A stretch of 64,000 bases of DNA from Eubacteriales bacterium (GCA_030536575.1 JAUNPS010000011.1:1-64000), one strand, 5' to 3'; positions 7,910-16,941 are shown, counted from the first letter of the stretch. Notes: generated by a model not told the origin, from the letters alone. A program made the numbers and translations.

Positions 7910-8530
7910 TTACTTGGATACTTCATCGTCGGTCGCAAAATTCCGTATCTGGGTCGGACATTTCAGCACATCCAGCCGTCCGATCTGGGCCAGACGCCGG
8001 TAAATCCGTTCCCAACCGCATTCCATCTCGCCGTCCACTTCGCATTTGCCGTCTTTCGAACCGCCGCACTGGCCATTCACCAGGCTCTTGGAACAGGCGG
8101 TAATTGGGCAGATGCCTCCGGTCAGGTTCAGATAACATTCCCCGCACTGGTCGCAGTTATATTCCAGCGGAGTCACGCCCTGGAAGCCCGGCAGCGGATA
8201 GGTATCGCAGGCCGCGCACACCTTTTTCTCCTCAAAATATTCGGCAATGGTCTGCACGCCCACGCCGCAGGAAAATACCAGAATCACATCGGCAGCTTCG
8301 ATCTCCTCTTTGTGGGATTCCAGGCGAAGCTTCATGTTATCGGGATTACAGATATAATCCGTCGTGATAATTCCCGTAACTTTTCCTTCCGCGGCCAGCT
8401 CTTTCTGGAGCTCTTCCGCTTCTTTTTCCGGGAAGCGGACTTCCTTGCAACCCTGGCAGTTGATGATAAAGGCTTTTTCTCCCGCCAGTGATACGATCGT
8501 TTCCTTTTCTTTTAACTGGGTAATTAACAT
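7910..8530 (-). CDS. metV: MetV, zinc/corrinoid-family subunit of the MTHF reductase complex
   Basis: 206 residues of the MTHFR C-terminal (MetV) family. Cysteine motifs are NCQGC near 25, CGVGVQT near 90 and the dense block CDQCGECYLNLTGGICPI, CSKSLVNGQCGG, KCEVDGEMECGW. MetV is needed with MetF for activity and may carry metal or bridge to the electron-donating subunit. Its C-terminal block is nearly the same as residues ~130-190 of the neighbouring RnfC2 protein, so the two genes share a duplicated domain. It begins 1 bp after the rnfC2 stop. Confidence 0.9.
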   Translation of the reverse strand: MLITQLKEKETIVSLAGEKAFIINCQGCKEVRFPEKEAEELQKELAAEGKVTGIITTDYICNPDNMKLRLESHKEEIEAADVILVFSCGVGVQTIAEYFEEKKVCAACDTYPLPGFQGVTPLEYNCDQCGECYLNLTGGICPITACSKSLVNGQCGGSKDGKCEVDGEMECGWERIYRRLAQIGRLDVLKCPTQIRNFATDDEVSK

Positions 8531-8531
8531 A

Positions 8532-10496
8532 TCACTTCATCCCCCTTACCGCATTTTTTCCGGCTTTAATCTTCGTTACCAACGGGATCTTGGAGGAACA
8601 GATATACTCGCAGCACCTGCATTCCACGCAGTCCATCACGTTCTGGTCCTTCATGCCCTGCCAGTTCTCCTCATCCGCATACTTCGCGAAATACAGCGGC
8701 GAGAGTTCCATGGGACATACATCCACGCAGCGTCCGCACTTGATACACGGCTGTTCCTTCGTGTGGTCGGTATCCACGGCAATGATGCCGTTCGAACCCT
8801 TCATCATCGGCACGTTCAGATCAGAGAGGGCAAATCCCATCATCGGCCCACCCATCTTTACGGTCACGTCGCCGTCGGTTTCGCCGCAGCAGTAGTCGAT
8901 CAGGTCTTTGACGTTCGTACCGATCTTCACAATAAAGTTCCCCGGCTTTTTGATGTGTTCGCCGGTCACGGTGGCAACGCGCTCGATTAACGGCATGCCG
9001 GTCTGGATGGCGTCGGAAATGGCTTTGACCGTGCTGATATTGCTCACAACAACGCCCACGTCCGCAGGCAGCCCGCCGCTGGGAACGATTCTTCCCGTCA
9101 CGCGCTTGATCAGCGTTTTCTCAGCGCCCTGGGGGTACTTCGTCTTCGCCACGAACACTTCCATCTCATCGATCCCGGCTACCTTTTCCTGCATCAGGGC
9201 AATGGCATCCGGCTTATTATCCTCGATGACGATCAGGCCCTTCTGGGCTCCGGTGGTCTTTAAAACGGCTTTCAGTCCGAAAATAATATCGTCGGCAAAC
9301 TCCAGAAGTACGCGGTGGTCGGCGGTCAGCATCGGTTCGCATTCGCAGCCGTTTAACAGGATGGTGTCAACCGGCTTCGCGGGTTTTAACTTCACGCAGG
9401 TGGGGAATCCCGCGCCGCCCATGCCGACGATCCCGGCTTCGCGGATGATGTCAATGATCTCGTCCGGCGTCAGGCTGTCCAGATCTTTATGGGGCTGTAC
9501 GGACTCGTGCAGCGTGTTTTTCCCATCGGATTCGATCACCACGGCCGTCATCTCACAGCCTCTGGTGGCATGCATCCGGGGTTCGATGGCTACAACGGTT
9601 CCGCTGACGCTGGAATGTACCGGCGCACTGATGAATCCGGCCGCTTCGCCGATCTTCTGTCCGACTTTTACGGTGTCGCCCACCTGTACGATCGGGTTCG
9701 CCGGAGCGCCTAAATGCTGAGACATCTGAATCACGACGGTCTTCGGTTCCGGGAACCGCTCCAGGGCAATGCCTTCGCTGCGTTCTTTCCGCTCAGAAGG
9801 ATGGACGCCGCCGTAGTAGCCGGCAAGACGCTCTTCACGGACGGATTTCACATAGTCCTGAACGACCTTGAAATTTACTTTCGAATAGTCGCGGACCTGT
9901 ACCGGCTGGTTCAAAAATTCTTCCAGACGGCCCTGTTTTTCCAGCCTGCGGTAGATTTTTTCCCAGGCGCAGTCTTTTTCGCTGTCGACTTCGCATTTTC
10001 CGTTCTTGGCGCCGCCGCACTGGCCGTTCACCAGGCTCTTGGAGCAGTCCACGATGGGACAGATGCCGCCGGTGATGTTTAAGTAGCACTGGGCGCAGGC
10101 GTCACAGCTCTTTTTCGTCAGGGCCATGCCGTGGTGGCCGGTGTAGTTCAGGGAGTTGCTGGCCGCGTATACGGGAACGTCCGCCAGGTCTGCCACGGTC
10201 TGGATGCCAAGGCCGCAGGCCGCTACGAGGACATGCTCAGTCCCTTCGGGGATCAGGTCTTTCAGTTTTTTCTCCGTATGCATTTTGTTGCACAGGAAAT
10301 CCACGCATGCGGTTCCTGTGACGGATTTTCCCGCTTCGGAAACAATGGCCTCAAGTTCGCCGCAGTCAGGCTCTTCGACGGTCACAAATTCCTTAAAGCA
10401 CTTGTTACAGGCGAGGATGAACAGATGATCTTTATCGGCCAGCAAAGACGTCAGTTCATCGCGCTGTTTTAACTGATACTTGGTGTAGTTTTCCAA
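8532..10496 (-). CDS. rnfC2: RnfC2: MetV-like domain fused to RnfC (NADH-oxidising subunit of MTHFR)
   Basis: 654 residues, start TTG at 10494-10496 with AGGAGG 8 bases upstream. Residues ~1-200 are a MetV-like domain (ACNKC, CGLGIQT, CDACAQCYLNITGGICPI, CSKSLVNGQCGG). Residues ~235-655 are RnfC-like: barrel-sandwich segment, the NADH/flavin loop GMGGAGFPTCVKL, the SLBB region and two [4Fe-4S] motifs, CIKCGRCVDVCP near 584 and CVECRCCEYIC near 623. In acetogens this protein feeds electrons from NADH to MetVF. First gene of the operon; expression depends on the TATACT at 10560. No other rnf gene lies in the window. Confidence 0.9.
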   Translation of the reverse strand: MENYTKYQLKQRDELTSLLADKDHLFILACNKCFKEFVTVEEPDCGELEAIVSEAGKSVTGTACVDFLCNKMHTEKKLKDLIPEGTEHVLVAACGLGIQTVADLADVPVYAASNSLNYTGHHGMALTKKSCDACAQCYLNITGGICPIVDCSKSLVNGQCGGAKNGKCEVDSEKDCAWEKIYRRLEKQGRLEEFLNQPVQVRDYSKVNFKVVQDYVKSVREERLAGYYGGVHPSERKERSEGIALERFPEPKTVVIQMSQHLGAPANPIVQVGDTVKVGQKIGEAAGFISAPVHSSVSGTVVAIEPRMHATRGCEMTAVVIESDGKNTLHESVQPHKDLDSLTPDEIIDIIREAGIVGMGGAGFPTCVKLKPAKPVDTILLNGCECEPMLTADHRVLLEFADDIIFGLKAVLKTTGAQKGLIVIEDNKPDAIALMQEKVAGIDEMEVFVAKTKYPQGAEKTLIKRVTGRIVPSGGLPADVGVVVSNISTVKAISDAIQTGMPLIERVATVTGEHIKKPGNFIVKIGTNVKDLIDYCCGETDGDVTVKMGGPMMGFALSDLNVPMMKGSNGIIAVDTDHTKEQPCIKCGRCVDVCPMELSPLYFAKYADEENWQGMKDQNVMDCVECRCCEYICSSKIPLVTKIKAGKNAVRGMK

Positions 10497-10559
10497 TTAC
10501 TCACCCTCCTTATTGAATGGTTCCGCAAACAGCTTCGCTTTGCATTTCATACCTGTTTC

Positions 10560-10568
10560 AGTATACCA
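10560..10568 (-). promoter_or_regulatory. Extended -10 promoter before rnfC2
   Basis: Minus strand TGGTATACT, a TGnTATACT extended -10 element, 64 bp before the TTG start and downstream of the DUF1858 terminator. No good -35 is seen. The same GGTATACTGAAAC string precedes the permease pair at 12746. Confidence 0.5.
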
Positions 10569-10618
10569 CAATTCTCCAATATCCGCCATATAAGATTGCT
10601 TATTTGGCGGTAAAAAAA

Positions 10619-10643
10619 CTGCCGACAGTTCCCCTGCCGACAG
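10619..10643 (-). terminator. Terminator of the DUF1858 gene
   Basis: As RNA (minus strand) CUGUCGGCAG, 5-base loop, CUGUCGGCAG pairs fully with two G-U pairs, and is followed by seven T. In DNA it looks like a direct repeat, so it is easily missed. Confidence 0.8.
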
Positions 10644-10657
10644 AAAAAAGGTTCCTT

Positions 10658-10867
10658 TTATTTTGCCTCCTGGCTCTCCAGAAACGCGTTTACTCTGGCT
10701 ACCAGCAGATCCGGATCGATGCCGTGTACAATCGCGGCTTCCTCCAGGCTCTCGCCCTGCGCGGAGGGGCATCCTACGCAATGCATCCCGCCAGCCATCA
10801 GGACCGCGGCCATATTCGGATCTGTATTCAGAATCTCACCAATGATCATATCCTTCGTGATTTTCAT
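10658..10867 (-). CDS. DUF1858 domain protein
   Basis: 69 residues matching the DUF1858 family: [40 protein letters not shown], then a short helix. The conserved CxxC (HCVGCPS) resembles the N-terminal domain found with hybrid-cluster and ScdA-type proteins, thought to be redox or metal linked; its job is unknown. It has its own strong promoter and terminator, so it is a single-gene unit upstream of rnfC2. Confidence 0.85.
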   Translation of the reverse strand: MKITKDMIIGEILNTDPNMAAVLMAGGMHCVGCPSAQGESLEEAAIVHGIDPDLLVARVNAFLESQEAK

Positions 10868-10905
10868 TTTGGTCTTTGACCTCCTTTAGCTTTCAATTTG
10901 CCCCT

Positions 10906-10934
10906 ATTATAATACGTTTTTTTTGATTATGCAA
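10906..10934 (-). promoter_or_regulatory. Promoter of the DUF1858 gene
   Basis: Minus strand TTGCAT (10929-10934), 17-base A-rich spacer, TATAAT (10906-10911), about 38 bp before the ATG. Confidence 0.7.
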
Positions 10935-10965
10935 GGCGCCTATGAAAAAGTATCGCACAAAAACC

Positions 10966-11796
10966 TCAGCCTTTCACCGCACCGCCGATCGTCAGCGCCT
11001 TTTCCACCTGCTCGCTGAAAATCAAATAGATCGCAATCGTCGGAATGCTGGAAATGACAAAACACGCGCCCATTGCCCCCCAATCCGTGGAATGCTGCCC
11101 CACAAAAGACGACAGTCCAATCGGCAGCGTCTTCACCGCCGGCTTGGAAATCAGGATCGACGCCAGCGTATATTCATTCCAGATGTTCAAAAACGCGAAA
11201 ATCAATGCCGTAGAAATCGCCGGTTTCACCAGCGGCACCATAATATGAAGAAACGTCTTCGTCACGCTGGCCCCATCCAGAAACGCCGACTCCTCCATCT
11301 CCTTTGGCAGCGACCGGAAAGAGGTGGAAATGACCATGCTGGTAAATGCCAGATTGAACGCAATGTACGGAATAATCAGCGCGAAATAGGTATTCGCAAT
11401 ATGCAGCTTCTTCACCAAAATTGCCAACGGAATAATGATCACCTGGGTCGGAATGAACAGACCCAGCGTCAGATAATTGACCGCTGCATTCTTTAATTTC
11501 CAGGTCATCCGGGTCGTCGCATACGCAAAAGGCAGCGCCAGCACCAGAATCCCAAACACGGACACAAGTGTGACCAGAATGCTGTTCCGAAAATAAACCG
11601 GGAGGTCAAATGCGTTTACCGCACGCACATAGTTGTCAAACTGCGGGTTCATCGTGGGCCCAAACGGATTCGTAAAAAAGATTTCATTGTTCGTCTTCAG
11701 CGAATAAAACAGCAGATAAAGCAAAGGATAGATACAGATCACGCTGAATAATACCAGCAATGCAATGACAATATAATCGGATACTTTTCGCTTCAT
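10966..11796 (-). CDS. Sugar ABC transporter permease (MalG-type, CUT1)
   Basis: 276 residues with six predicted membrane segments and the cytoplasmic EAA loop EESAFLDGASVTKTFLHIMV followed by P, which contacts the ATPase. It follows the other permease gene by 14 bp. No binding protein, ATPase, glycosidase or regulator is adjacent, so substrate cannot be told. CUT1 importers of Firmicutes commonly borrow the shared MsmX/MsmK ATPase, but the lack of a binding protein is unusual. Confidence 0.9.
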   Translation of the reverse strand: MKRKVSDYIVIALLVLFSVICIYPLLYLLFYSLKTNNEIFFTNPFGPTMNPQFDNYVRAVNAFDLPVYFRNSILVTLVSVFGILVLALPFAYATTRMTWKLKNAAVNYLTLGLFIPTQVIIIPLAILVKKLHIANTYFALIIPYIAFNLAFTSMVISTSFRSLPKEMEESAFLDGASVTKTFLHIMVPLVKPAISTALIFAFLNIWNEYTLASILISKPAVKTLPIGLSSFVGQHSTDWGAMGACFVISSIPTIAIYLIFSEQVEKALTIGGAVKG

Positions 11797-11810
11797 GCTC
11801 CATTCCTCCC

Positions 11811-12686
11811 TTAATCTTCTTTAAAGCTGAACAATTTATTGATCAAAAAAGTGGCAAGCAGACACTGGAGAACCAGAATGACCGCCGAAGTACAGCCATA
11901 TCCGTATTCGCCTACCGTAAACGCCGAGCGGAACGTCATGTACGTCAGCGTATACGTCGCCGTTCCGGGACCGCCCTTGGTCAGCAGGTTCATATGCGCG
12001 AACGCATTTAACCCTCCGGTGATCGCAAAGACGAAACACATCCGATAGGTATCTTTCAGCATTGGAAGCAAGATCCGCAAATTGATCTGCATATTCGTCG
12101 CGCCGTCAATCCTGGCCGCTTCCAGGTAATCCTCCGGAATGGATTTCGCCCCGGAATACATGATCGTAAACTGGTATCCGGTGAATTGCCAGACATTTAC
12201 GAAGGCTACCGCTACGATTGCCCAGTTCAGATCCGAAAGCCAATTCTGCCGGTAAGAAAGCCCCAGCGCCGCGAACAGGTTATTCAAAAGTCCAAACTCC
12301 GGATCGTAAATCGCCGACCAGAGCTGGCAGACCACGGTAATGGACAATACCACCGGGATGAAAAATGAAGAACGGAAAAAGCGTTTGAACGGCACCTTGT
12401 TATTCATCAGCGCGAACATCAAAAGCGTCGCCAGCCCCATCTGGAACACCACTAAAATCACCGCGAAAATTATCCCATTTTTCATTGACTCATAAAACAG
12501 ATCGTCCGTAAATAATTCCTTATAGTTGTCCAATCCGGTAAATACCGCTTCCGTCAGCCCATCCCACTCAAAAAAGCTCTTATAGAATGTCTGCAAAATC
12601 GGGTAAAATACCACCACCGTAAAAACCAGGAGGGCCGGAAGCGTATACAGCGCAATAACCCTCTTATTTCCCAACATTTTCTCCAT
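11811..12686 (-). CDS. Sugar ABC transporter permease (MalF-type, CUT1)
   Basis: 291 residues, six membrane segments, EAA loop YLEAARIDGATNMQINLRIL followed by LP. Pairs with the MalG-type permease downstream to form the transmembrane channel. First gene of a two-gene unit with a TGGTATACT extended -10 near 12746. Confidence 0.9.
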   Translation of the reverse strand: MEKMLGNKRVIALYTLPALLVFTVVVFYPILQTFYKSFFEWDGLTEAVFTGLDNYKELFTDDLFYESMKNGIIFAVILVVFQMGLATLLMFALMNNKVPFKRFFRSSFFIPVVLSITVVCQLWSAIYDPEFGLLNNLFAALGLSYRQNWLSDLNWAIVAVAFVNVWQFTGYQFTIMYSGAKSIPEDYLEAARIDGATNMQINLRILLPMLKDTYRMCFVFAITGGLNAFAHMNLLTKGGPGTATYTLTYMTFRSAFTVGEYGYGCTSAVILVLQCLLATFLINKLFSFKED

Positions 12687-12745
12687 CTCTTTCGCTCCTC
12701 TCTCATCGGTCGTTTTCCCGTTTCCCGGTTCTGTTTGATGGTTTC

Positions 12746-12754
12746 AGTATACCA
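12746..12754 (-). promoter_or_regulatory. Extended -10 promoter before the permease pair
   Basis: Minus strand TGGTATACT, followed by GAAAC as at the rnfC2 promoter. A correct -35 is not obvious, which would fit an activator-dependent promoter. Confidence 0.4.
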
Positions 12755-12919
12755 TACGCCTCCTGTAAAACTTTAGGATTCATCAGGGCAAAATCTGAAA
12801 AAAACAGGACTGTTTGTTATACCGTCCTGCCTTTTCCCCGCCGTTTACCCGCTCCCCCCCAGGCGTCTGAATGTGCCTGAAAAAGTACATGATTTTCCCT
12901 CTTTTTACAAATATTTCAC

Positions 12920-12948
12920 TTGTAAATCGACCTGAATTGTATTAGAAT
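12920..12948 (+). promoter_or_regulatory. Promoter of the ferredoxin gene
   Basis: TTGTAA (12920-12925), 17-base spacer, TAGAAT (12943-12948), 35 bp before the ATG. Confidence 0.65.
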
Positions 12949-12982
12949 GATTAAAAGCCAAAACATAAGGAGGATAAATACT

Positions 12983-13153
12983 ATGGCATATGTAATTACC
13001 GACGATTGTGTATCTTGTGGTTCCTGTGCAGCCGTATGTCCGGCTGATGCGATCAGCGAAGGCGATGGCAAATACGTAATCGATGCAGACGCTTGCCTTG
13101 AGTGCGGAACCTGCGAAGCAGAATGTCCGAACGAAGCGATCAAACCCGAATAA
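12983..13153 (+). CDS. 2[4Fe-4S] ferredoxin, clostridial type
   Basis: 56 residues from ATG 12983 with GGAGG 9 bases upstream. Two cluster motifs are seen, CVSCGSCAAVCPADAI and CLECGTCEAECPNEAI, the arrangement of clostridial ferredoxins, with an acidic overall charge. A soluble low-potential electron carrier, e.g. between pyruvate:ferredoxin oxidoreductase, hydrogenase and the acetogenic enzymes. Single-gene unit with its own promoter and terminator. Confidence 0.93.
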   Translation: MAYVITDDCVSCGSCAAVCPADAISEGDGKYVIDADACLECGTCEAECPNEAIKPE

Positions 13154-13166
13154 GACGAAAAAAGCA

Positions 13167-13200
13167 GGGGTGCCGCCCATAAAGCAGCATCCCCTTTTTT
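13167..13200 (+). terminator. Terminator of the ferredoxin gene
   Basis: GGGGTGC/GCATCCCC hairpin with one bulge followed by a T run (13195 onward). The T run also borders the convergent secreted-protein gene. Confidence 0.75.
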
Positions 13201-13207
13201 TGTTCTC

Positions 13208-14815
13208 CTATTTCACACCTTTTACGCCAAGATATGTCTCAATCATACCAATATACGGCTTCAGCAGCGTCTCAAACGCCTCGTCAAAATCATCCGTCGA
13301 CTCTCCGATGACGATTTCCCCGTTCAGCTCCATTCCCGCAGCCTCCAGCGCCTCCGTAACGTCCGCCATCACCGCTTCCATATCCTCGTCTTCCACTTCA
13401 TCGTTTCTTCCGATCATCGCCTCTGCCGATTTATAGGAATAAGTATAGAACGTATTCGCCAGTTCCGCATCCGCATCTACAGCGCCTTCAATTCCATTCT
13501 CAAACAACTGCGCCAGTACAAACAGCCCCTCCGGCATATTCGTCTGCGTCGCGTGCAGATTGCTCCCATTATAATAACCATACACCAGGTACGTAAACGC
13601 CAGTGTGTCATCCTTTTCCACGATTTCCCCGTCATAGTACCAGAACGCCATCTTCAGGCAGGCCGTAAGGTCGAAAGCGCCCTTGTTTGACAGGGCAATG
13701 TTATAGCATTCCACCGCTTTTTCATAATCCGGAGCCACCTCTTCGCCGATGTCATTCGTCCATCCGGAGGTACAGTAATCGCCCAGATACCGTGGCCCCT
13801 TGAAATCCGTCGTCGCAACCACTTCCGCATCGAACGACCATCTCAGATAATCGATGCCGATATCCATACTCAGCGGGTAATCCGGATAGGTATCCTTATC
13901 AATGTAGAACCGGCTGATCTCCGTATAAGCGCCGCCCTTGCCCAGATAGATCGCATTAAACCGGTAAACCGCAATCTTCAGCTCGATGCCTTCCACCGTA
14001 TCCGTATCGCCGACCATCCCAATCAGCGTATCCATTCCTCTGTACTGGGGTTCTGCGAAGAAAAATACGTCGTCGTATGCAAACGCATTGCGCTGTTCTT
14101 CGCTGAGCTCATTTCTGCTGCTGAACCAGGAATATGCGATCCCCTGGCCGTCCTCGTCCAGACGCTTGACCAAATCCCGATAAGCATACAGTTCTTCCAG
14201 TTTTGCCTGCGCTTCTTCGTTGCCGTCCTCTTTTTCCAGCGCCGCATTGTAATAAGCTTCCGCTTTTGAATAGAACGCGACCTGCTCCGTAAATGTCCGG
14301 TTCTCTGCGGCTTCGATAATCTCTTCATCGCTGCCTTCGATGCTGTGCGGAATGTAGAAATAGCTGTTTCCCATTTCCACCAGCTCCTCCGCGCTCATCT
14401 CTGCCGTATCCCCGAGGTCAAGCAGGGAAATGAAATACTGGTCAACCACTTCTTCCAGCGTCATATTTTCCTTCACAGTAACCGTCTGAGTAAAACTGCC
14501 CTGGCTGTTTTCCGCTGTAATTTCTGCCTCGCCTACGCCCTTGGCCCAGATCACGCCCTGTTCGTCCACCGTCACAACGCTTTCATCCGAGGAACTCCAG
14601 GTAACGCCGGAAGCCGCCGCATCATCCGTATAAGCAATGAGCGTCGCCTTCTCTCCCCGCGTCTCATCCACCATCACATCATACCCGATCAACAGATCCG
14701 TGAGCCCGGAAATACTTGTAATCGCACCTTCCCCGGCCTCCGCGCCATTTGCGGGAAGGAGCATGCTCCCCGCCATCGCTGCCACTGTCAGCATTGCAAA
14801 CCATTGTTTCTTCAT
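13208..14815 (-). CDS. Secreted protein with Big2 domain and Sel1/TPR-like repeats
   Basis: 535 residues with a clear signal peptide (MKKQWFAMLTVAAMAGSMLL, cleavage near AEA). Residues ~30-115 resemble a bacterial Ig-like group 2 domain (VTWSSSDESVVTVDEQGVI, GEAEITAEN). The rest is helical with segments such as YSKAEAYYNAALEKEDGNEEA and YEKAVECYNIALSNKGAFDL that look like TPR/Sel1 repeats. Very acidic. Exported or surface-exposed; the exact role is unknown. It is divergent from the two-component system at 14995, so the pair may be functionally linked. Confidence 0.75.
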   Translation of the reverse strand: MKKQWFAMLTVAAMAGSMLLPANGAEAGEGAITSISGLTDLLIGYDVMVDETRGEKATLIAYTDDAAASGVTWSSSDESVVTVDEQGVIWAKGVGEAEITAENSQGSFTQTVTVKENMTLEEVVDQYFISLLDLGDTAEMSAEELVEMGNSYFYIPHSIEGSDEEIIEAAENRTFTEQVAFYSKAEAYYNAALEKEDGNEEAQAKLEELYAYRDLVKRLDEDGQGIAYSWFSSRNELSEEQRNAFAYDDVFFFAEPQYRGMDTLIGMVGDTDTVEGIELKIAVYRFNAIYLGKGGAYTEISRFYIDKDTYPDYPLSMDIGIDYLRWSFDAEVVATTDFKGPRYLGDYCTSGWTNDIGEEVAPDYEKAVECYNIALSNKGAFDLTACLKMAFWYYDGEIVEKDDTLAFTYLVYGYYNGSNLHATQTNMPEGLFVLAQLFENGIEGAVDADAELANTFYTYSYKSAEAMIGRNDEVEDEDMEAVMADVTEALEAAGMELNGEIVIGESTDDFDEAFETLLKPYIGMIETYLGVKGVK

Positions 14816-14880
14816 GTTATCCTCCTGTTCGATAAGTAATTTTGACTATATTTTACAATCAGATGCCAAAGTCATTGTGT

Positions 14881-14890
14881 CACAATTGTG
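14881..14890. promoter_or_regulatory. Palindrome in the divergent promoter region
   Basis: CACAATTGTG, a perfect 10-bp palindrome between the divergent secreted-protein gene and the response-regulator gene, 28 bp upstream of the regulator's -35. Candidate binding site for the response regulator. Confidence 0.35.
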
Positions 14891-14917
14891 TTTTTTTATC
14901 TTTCTTTCACATTTCCG

Positions 14918-14946
14918 TTGAAAATTTGCACAGAATCATCTAAAAT
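14918..14946 (+). promoter_or_regulatory. Promoter of the two-component system
   Basis: TTGAAA (14918-14923), 17-base spacer, TAAAAT (14941-14946), 49 bp before the GTG start. Confidence 0.65.
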
Positions 14947-14994
14947 ACTCTCAGGATTCTTAGTAAATAGTACAAATGAAAAGGAAGATCACAC

Positions 14995-15678
14995 GTGCAA
15001 ACCTATACCATTTTAATTTGCGATGATGACAGCACCGTGCGGGACAGCCTGGCGGACTACTGCGCCCACGAAGGCTTTGCGGCCGTATGCGCAAGTACGG
15101 CGGAGGATGCGCTGGAAATCATCCGCCACCGCAGCATTGACCTCGTCGTCCTGGACATTATGCTGCCAGGGCAAAGCGGTCTGGAAGCCTGTCAGGAAAT
15201 CCGGAAGCTCTGCGACGTGCCGATTCTCATGCTGAGTGCCAAGGGAACCACCTTCGACCGCATCACCGGTCTGGAAACCGGCGCGGACGACTATGTCCCG
15301 AAACCCTTCTCTCCCAGGGAAGTCATGATCCGCATCCGGCGGGTCCTGGAACGCCGGGACGCCGTCGTAAAACCGCGGACGCTTTCCCTTGCGGAACTGA
15401 CCGTTTTCCCCGAAAGCAACCAGGTCACGGTCAACGGCCAAACGATCAGCCTCACCGCCAAGGAAACCCAGGTACTGGCCTTCTTAATCGGCAATGCCGG
15501 AAAGATCACCACCCGCGAACAGATTTTAAATGCCGTCTGGGGCTACGAATATTTCGGCGATACCCGCGTTGTGGATACGCTGGTCAAACGCATCCGGAAG
15601 AAAATCATACAGGAGGACGTCCATTTCGCGCTTTCCTCCGCCTACGGCATGGGCTATAAAATCGAGGAAATCAAATGA
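14995..15678 (+). CDS. OmpR-family response regulator
   Basis: 227 residues, start GTG at 14995 with AAGGAAG upstream. Receiver domain with acidic pair CDDD, phospho-acceptor Asp54 (LVVLDIMLPG) and Lys in YVPKPFSP. C-terminal winged helix with TAKETQVLAFLIGNAG and VWGYEYFGDTRVVDTLVKRI. It binds DNA when phosphorylated by the partner kinase, whose ATG overlaps its stop. Targets are unknown; the divergent secreted protein is a candidate. Confidence 0.93.
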   Translation: MQTYTILICDDDSTVRDSLADYCAHEGFAAVCASTAEDALEIIRHRSIDLVVLDIMLPGQSGLEACQEIRKLCDVPILMLSAKGTTFDRITGLETGADDYVPKPFSPREVMIRIRRVLERRDAVVKPRTLSLAELTVFPESNQVTVNGQTISLTAKETQVLAFLIGNAGKITTREQILNAVWGYEYFGDTRVVDTLVKRIRKKIIQEDVHFALSSAYGMGYKIEEIK

Positions 15679-16940
15679 AGAAAACACATTCGAACCTGCA
15701 TTACGCGCTTCTCCTTCTCCTGTTGTACATCGCCGGGCTGTTGATCGGTTACTGCCTGTTCTGGCAGCTTCCGGCTTATAAGCAGCTAACGCAGCTTCAG
15801 ACAAAGGCACGGTCGCTCGCCCAGGAGTATTCCGCTGTGGGGGCAGAGGCTATTGTTCCCATAGACAATGTAACGATCCATATCGCGGTTTTTAATGCGG
15901 AAAAAGAGTGCATCTATTTCTACGCATCCGGAGAAGAACAGCTCGACGCGCTCAATGCCATCGATGCAAACGTCCTTAAGCGAATCCAGAACAATCTGGA
16001 TAGTCTGATGGCCGGAAAAGAAACCAGCTATGTAACGCTGAATTTTTACGACGACGCCGAATACCGCGGCGCACTGGGAATCGTCGGCGTTCCGCTTCTC
16101 ACGGACGGTTCCGTAACCGGAGCGCTCTTTCTGTTCCGCAATTATTTCACGATTTACAGTACCTTTGTGATTTTTCTTTATGCATACACGATTCTTTATG
16201 CGCTTTTCTGCGCCTGGGCCATTTTCCGGATCAAGAAAAAGCGCTATCAGGAAGAAGTCGACCGTTTTAAGCGGAATTATGTGGACAATGTGACCCATGC
16301 CCTGAAAACGCCGGTCAGTGCGATCCGCACGTTGGCGGAGTCTCTCTGCGACGAGGTTGTCCCCGATCCGGAACGGCAGAAACTATATTGCAGCCGCATT
16401 CTTCTGGAAGTCAAGAAGCAGGAGCGGATGATCCGCGACATTTTGAAATTGTCGGAGATTCAGAACTGCCAGATGGATTTTTCCAAGACGGCGCTGTCTT
16501 TTGCGCAATGTTTCCGCAATGTGCTGGATTGCTACGCCGAATTATGCGAATATATGGAAATTTCGGTTCATATGCCGGAGGATTTGGAGCAGCTTCCCAT
16601 GCTGTATACGAATGCCGCCTGTATGGAGGAGGTTCTGAAGACGCTTTTGGACAATGCGATGAAGTTTACGCCGGAGGGCGGCGACATCTGGGTGGAGGTT
16701 CGGCAGCAGAAGAACCGCCTTGTTCTCTGTGTCCGGGATAATGGGGTTTCGATCCCGCAAAAGGATCAGGCGCAGATTTTTGAGCGGTTTTTTAAAGGCT
16801 CTGCTCCTGGGAATGAAAATGGAAGCGGGCTGGGGCTGGCCATTGCGAAGGAAATTTTGGATGGGCTTCAGGAGAAAATCTGGGTGGAAAGTGAGCCGGA
16901 AAAAGGAGCGGCCTTTTCTTTTACGATTGCAATGCGCTAA
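15675..16940 (+). CDS. Sensor histidine kinase
   Basis: 421 residues. Two membrane segments (about 11-32 and 155-175) flank an extracytoplasmic sensor of ~120 residues. The kinase core has the H box NVTHALKTPVSAI (His208), N box LLDNAMKFTP, and G boxes VRDNGVSI and GSGLGLAIAKE. Start overlaps the regulator stop (ATGA), so the two are coupled. Signal unknown. Confidence 0.93.
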   Translation: MKKTHSNLHYALLLLLLYIAGLLIGYCLFWQLPAYKQLTQLQTKARSLAQEYSAVGAEAIVPIDNVTIHIAVFNAEKECIYFYASGEEQLDALNAIDANVLKRIQNNLDSLMAGKETSYVTLNFYDDAEYRGALGIVGVPLLTDGSVTGALFLFRNYFTIYSTFVIFLYAYTILYALFCAWAIFRIKKKRYQEEVDRFKRNYVDNVTHALKTPVSAIRTLAESLCDEVVPDPERQKLYCSRILLEVKKQERMIRDILKLSEIQNCQMDFSKTALSFAQCFRNVLDCYAELCEYMEISVHMPEDLEQLPMLYTNAACMEEVLKTLLDNAMKFTPEGGDIWVEVRQQKNRLVLCVRDNGVSIPQKDQAQIFERFFKGSAPGNENGSGLGLAIAKEILDGLQEKIWVESEPEKGAAFSFTIAMR

Positions 16941-16941
16941 A

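Noticed and set aside
10497-10781. 94-codon minus-strand frame
   Set aside because: Overlaps the DUF1858 gene in another frame and crosses its terminator and the rnfC2 promoter.
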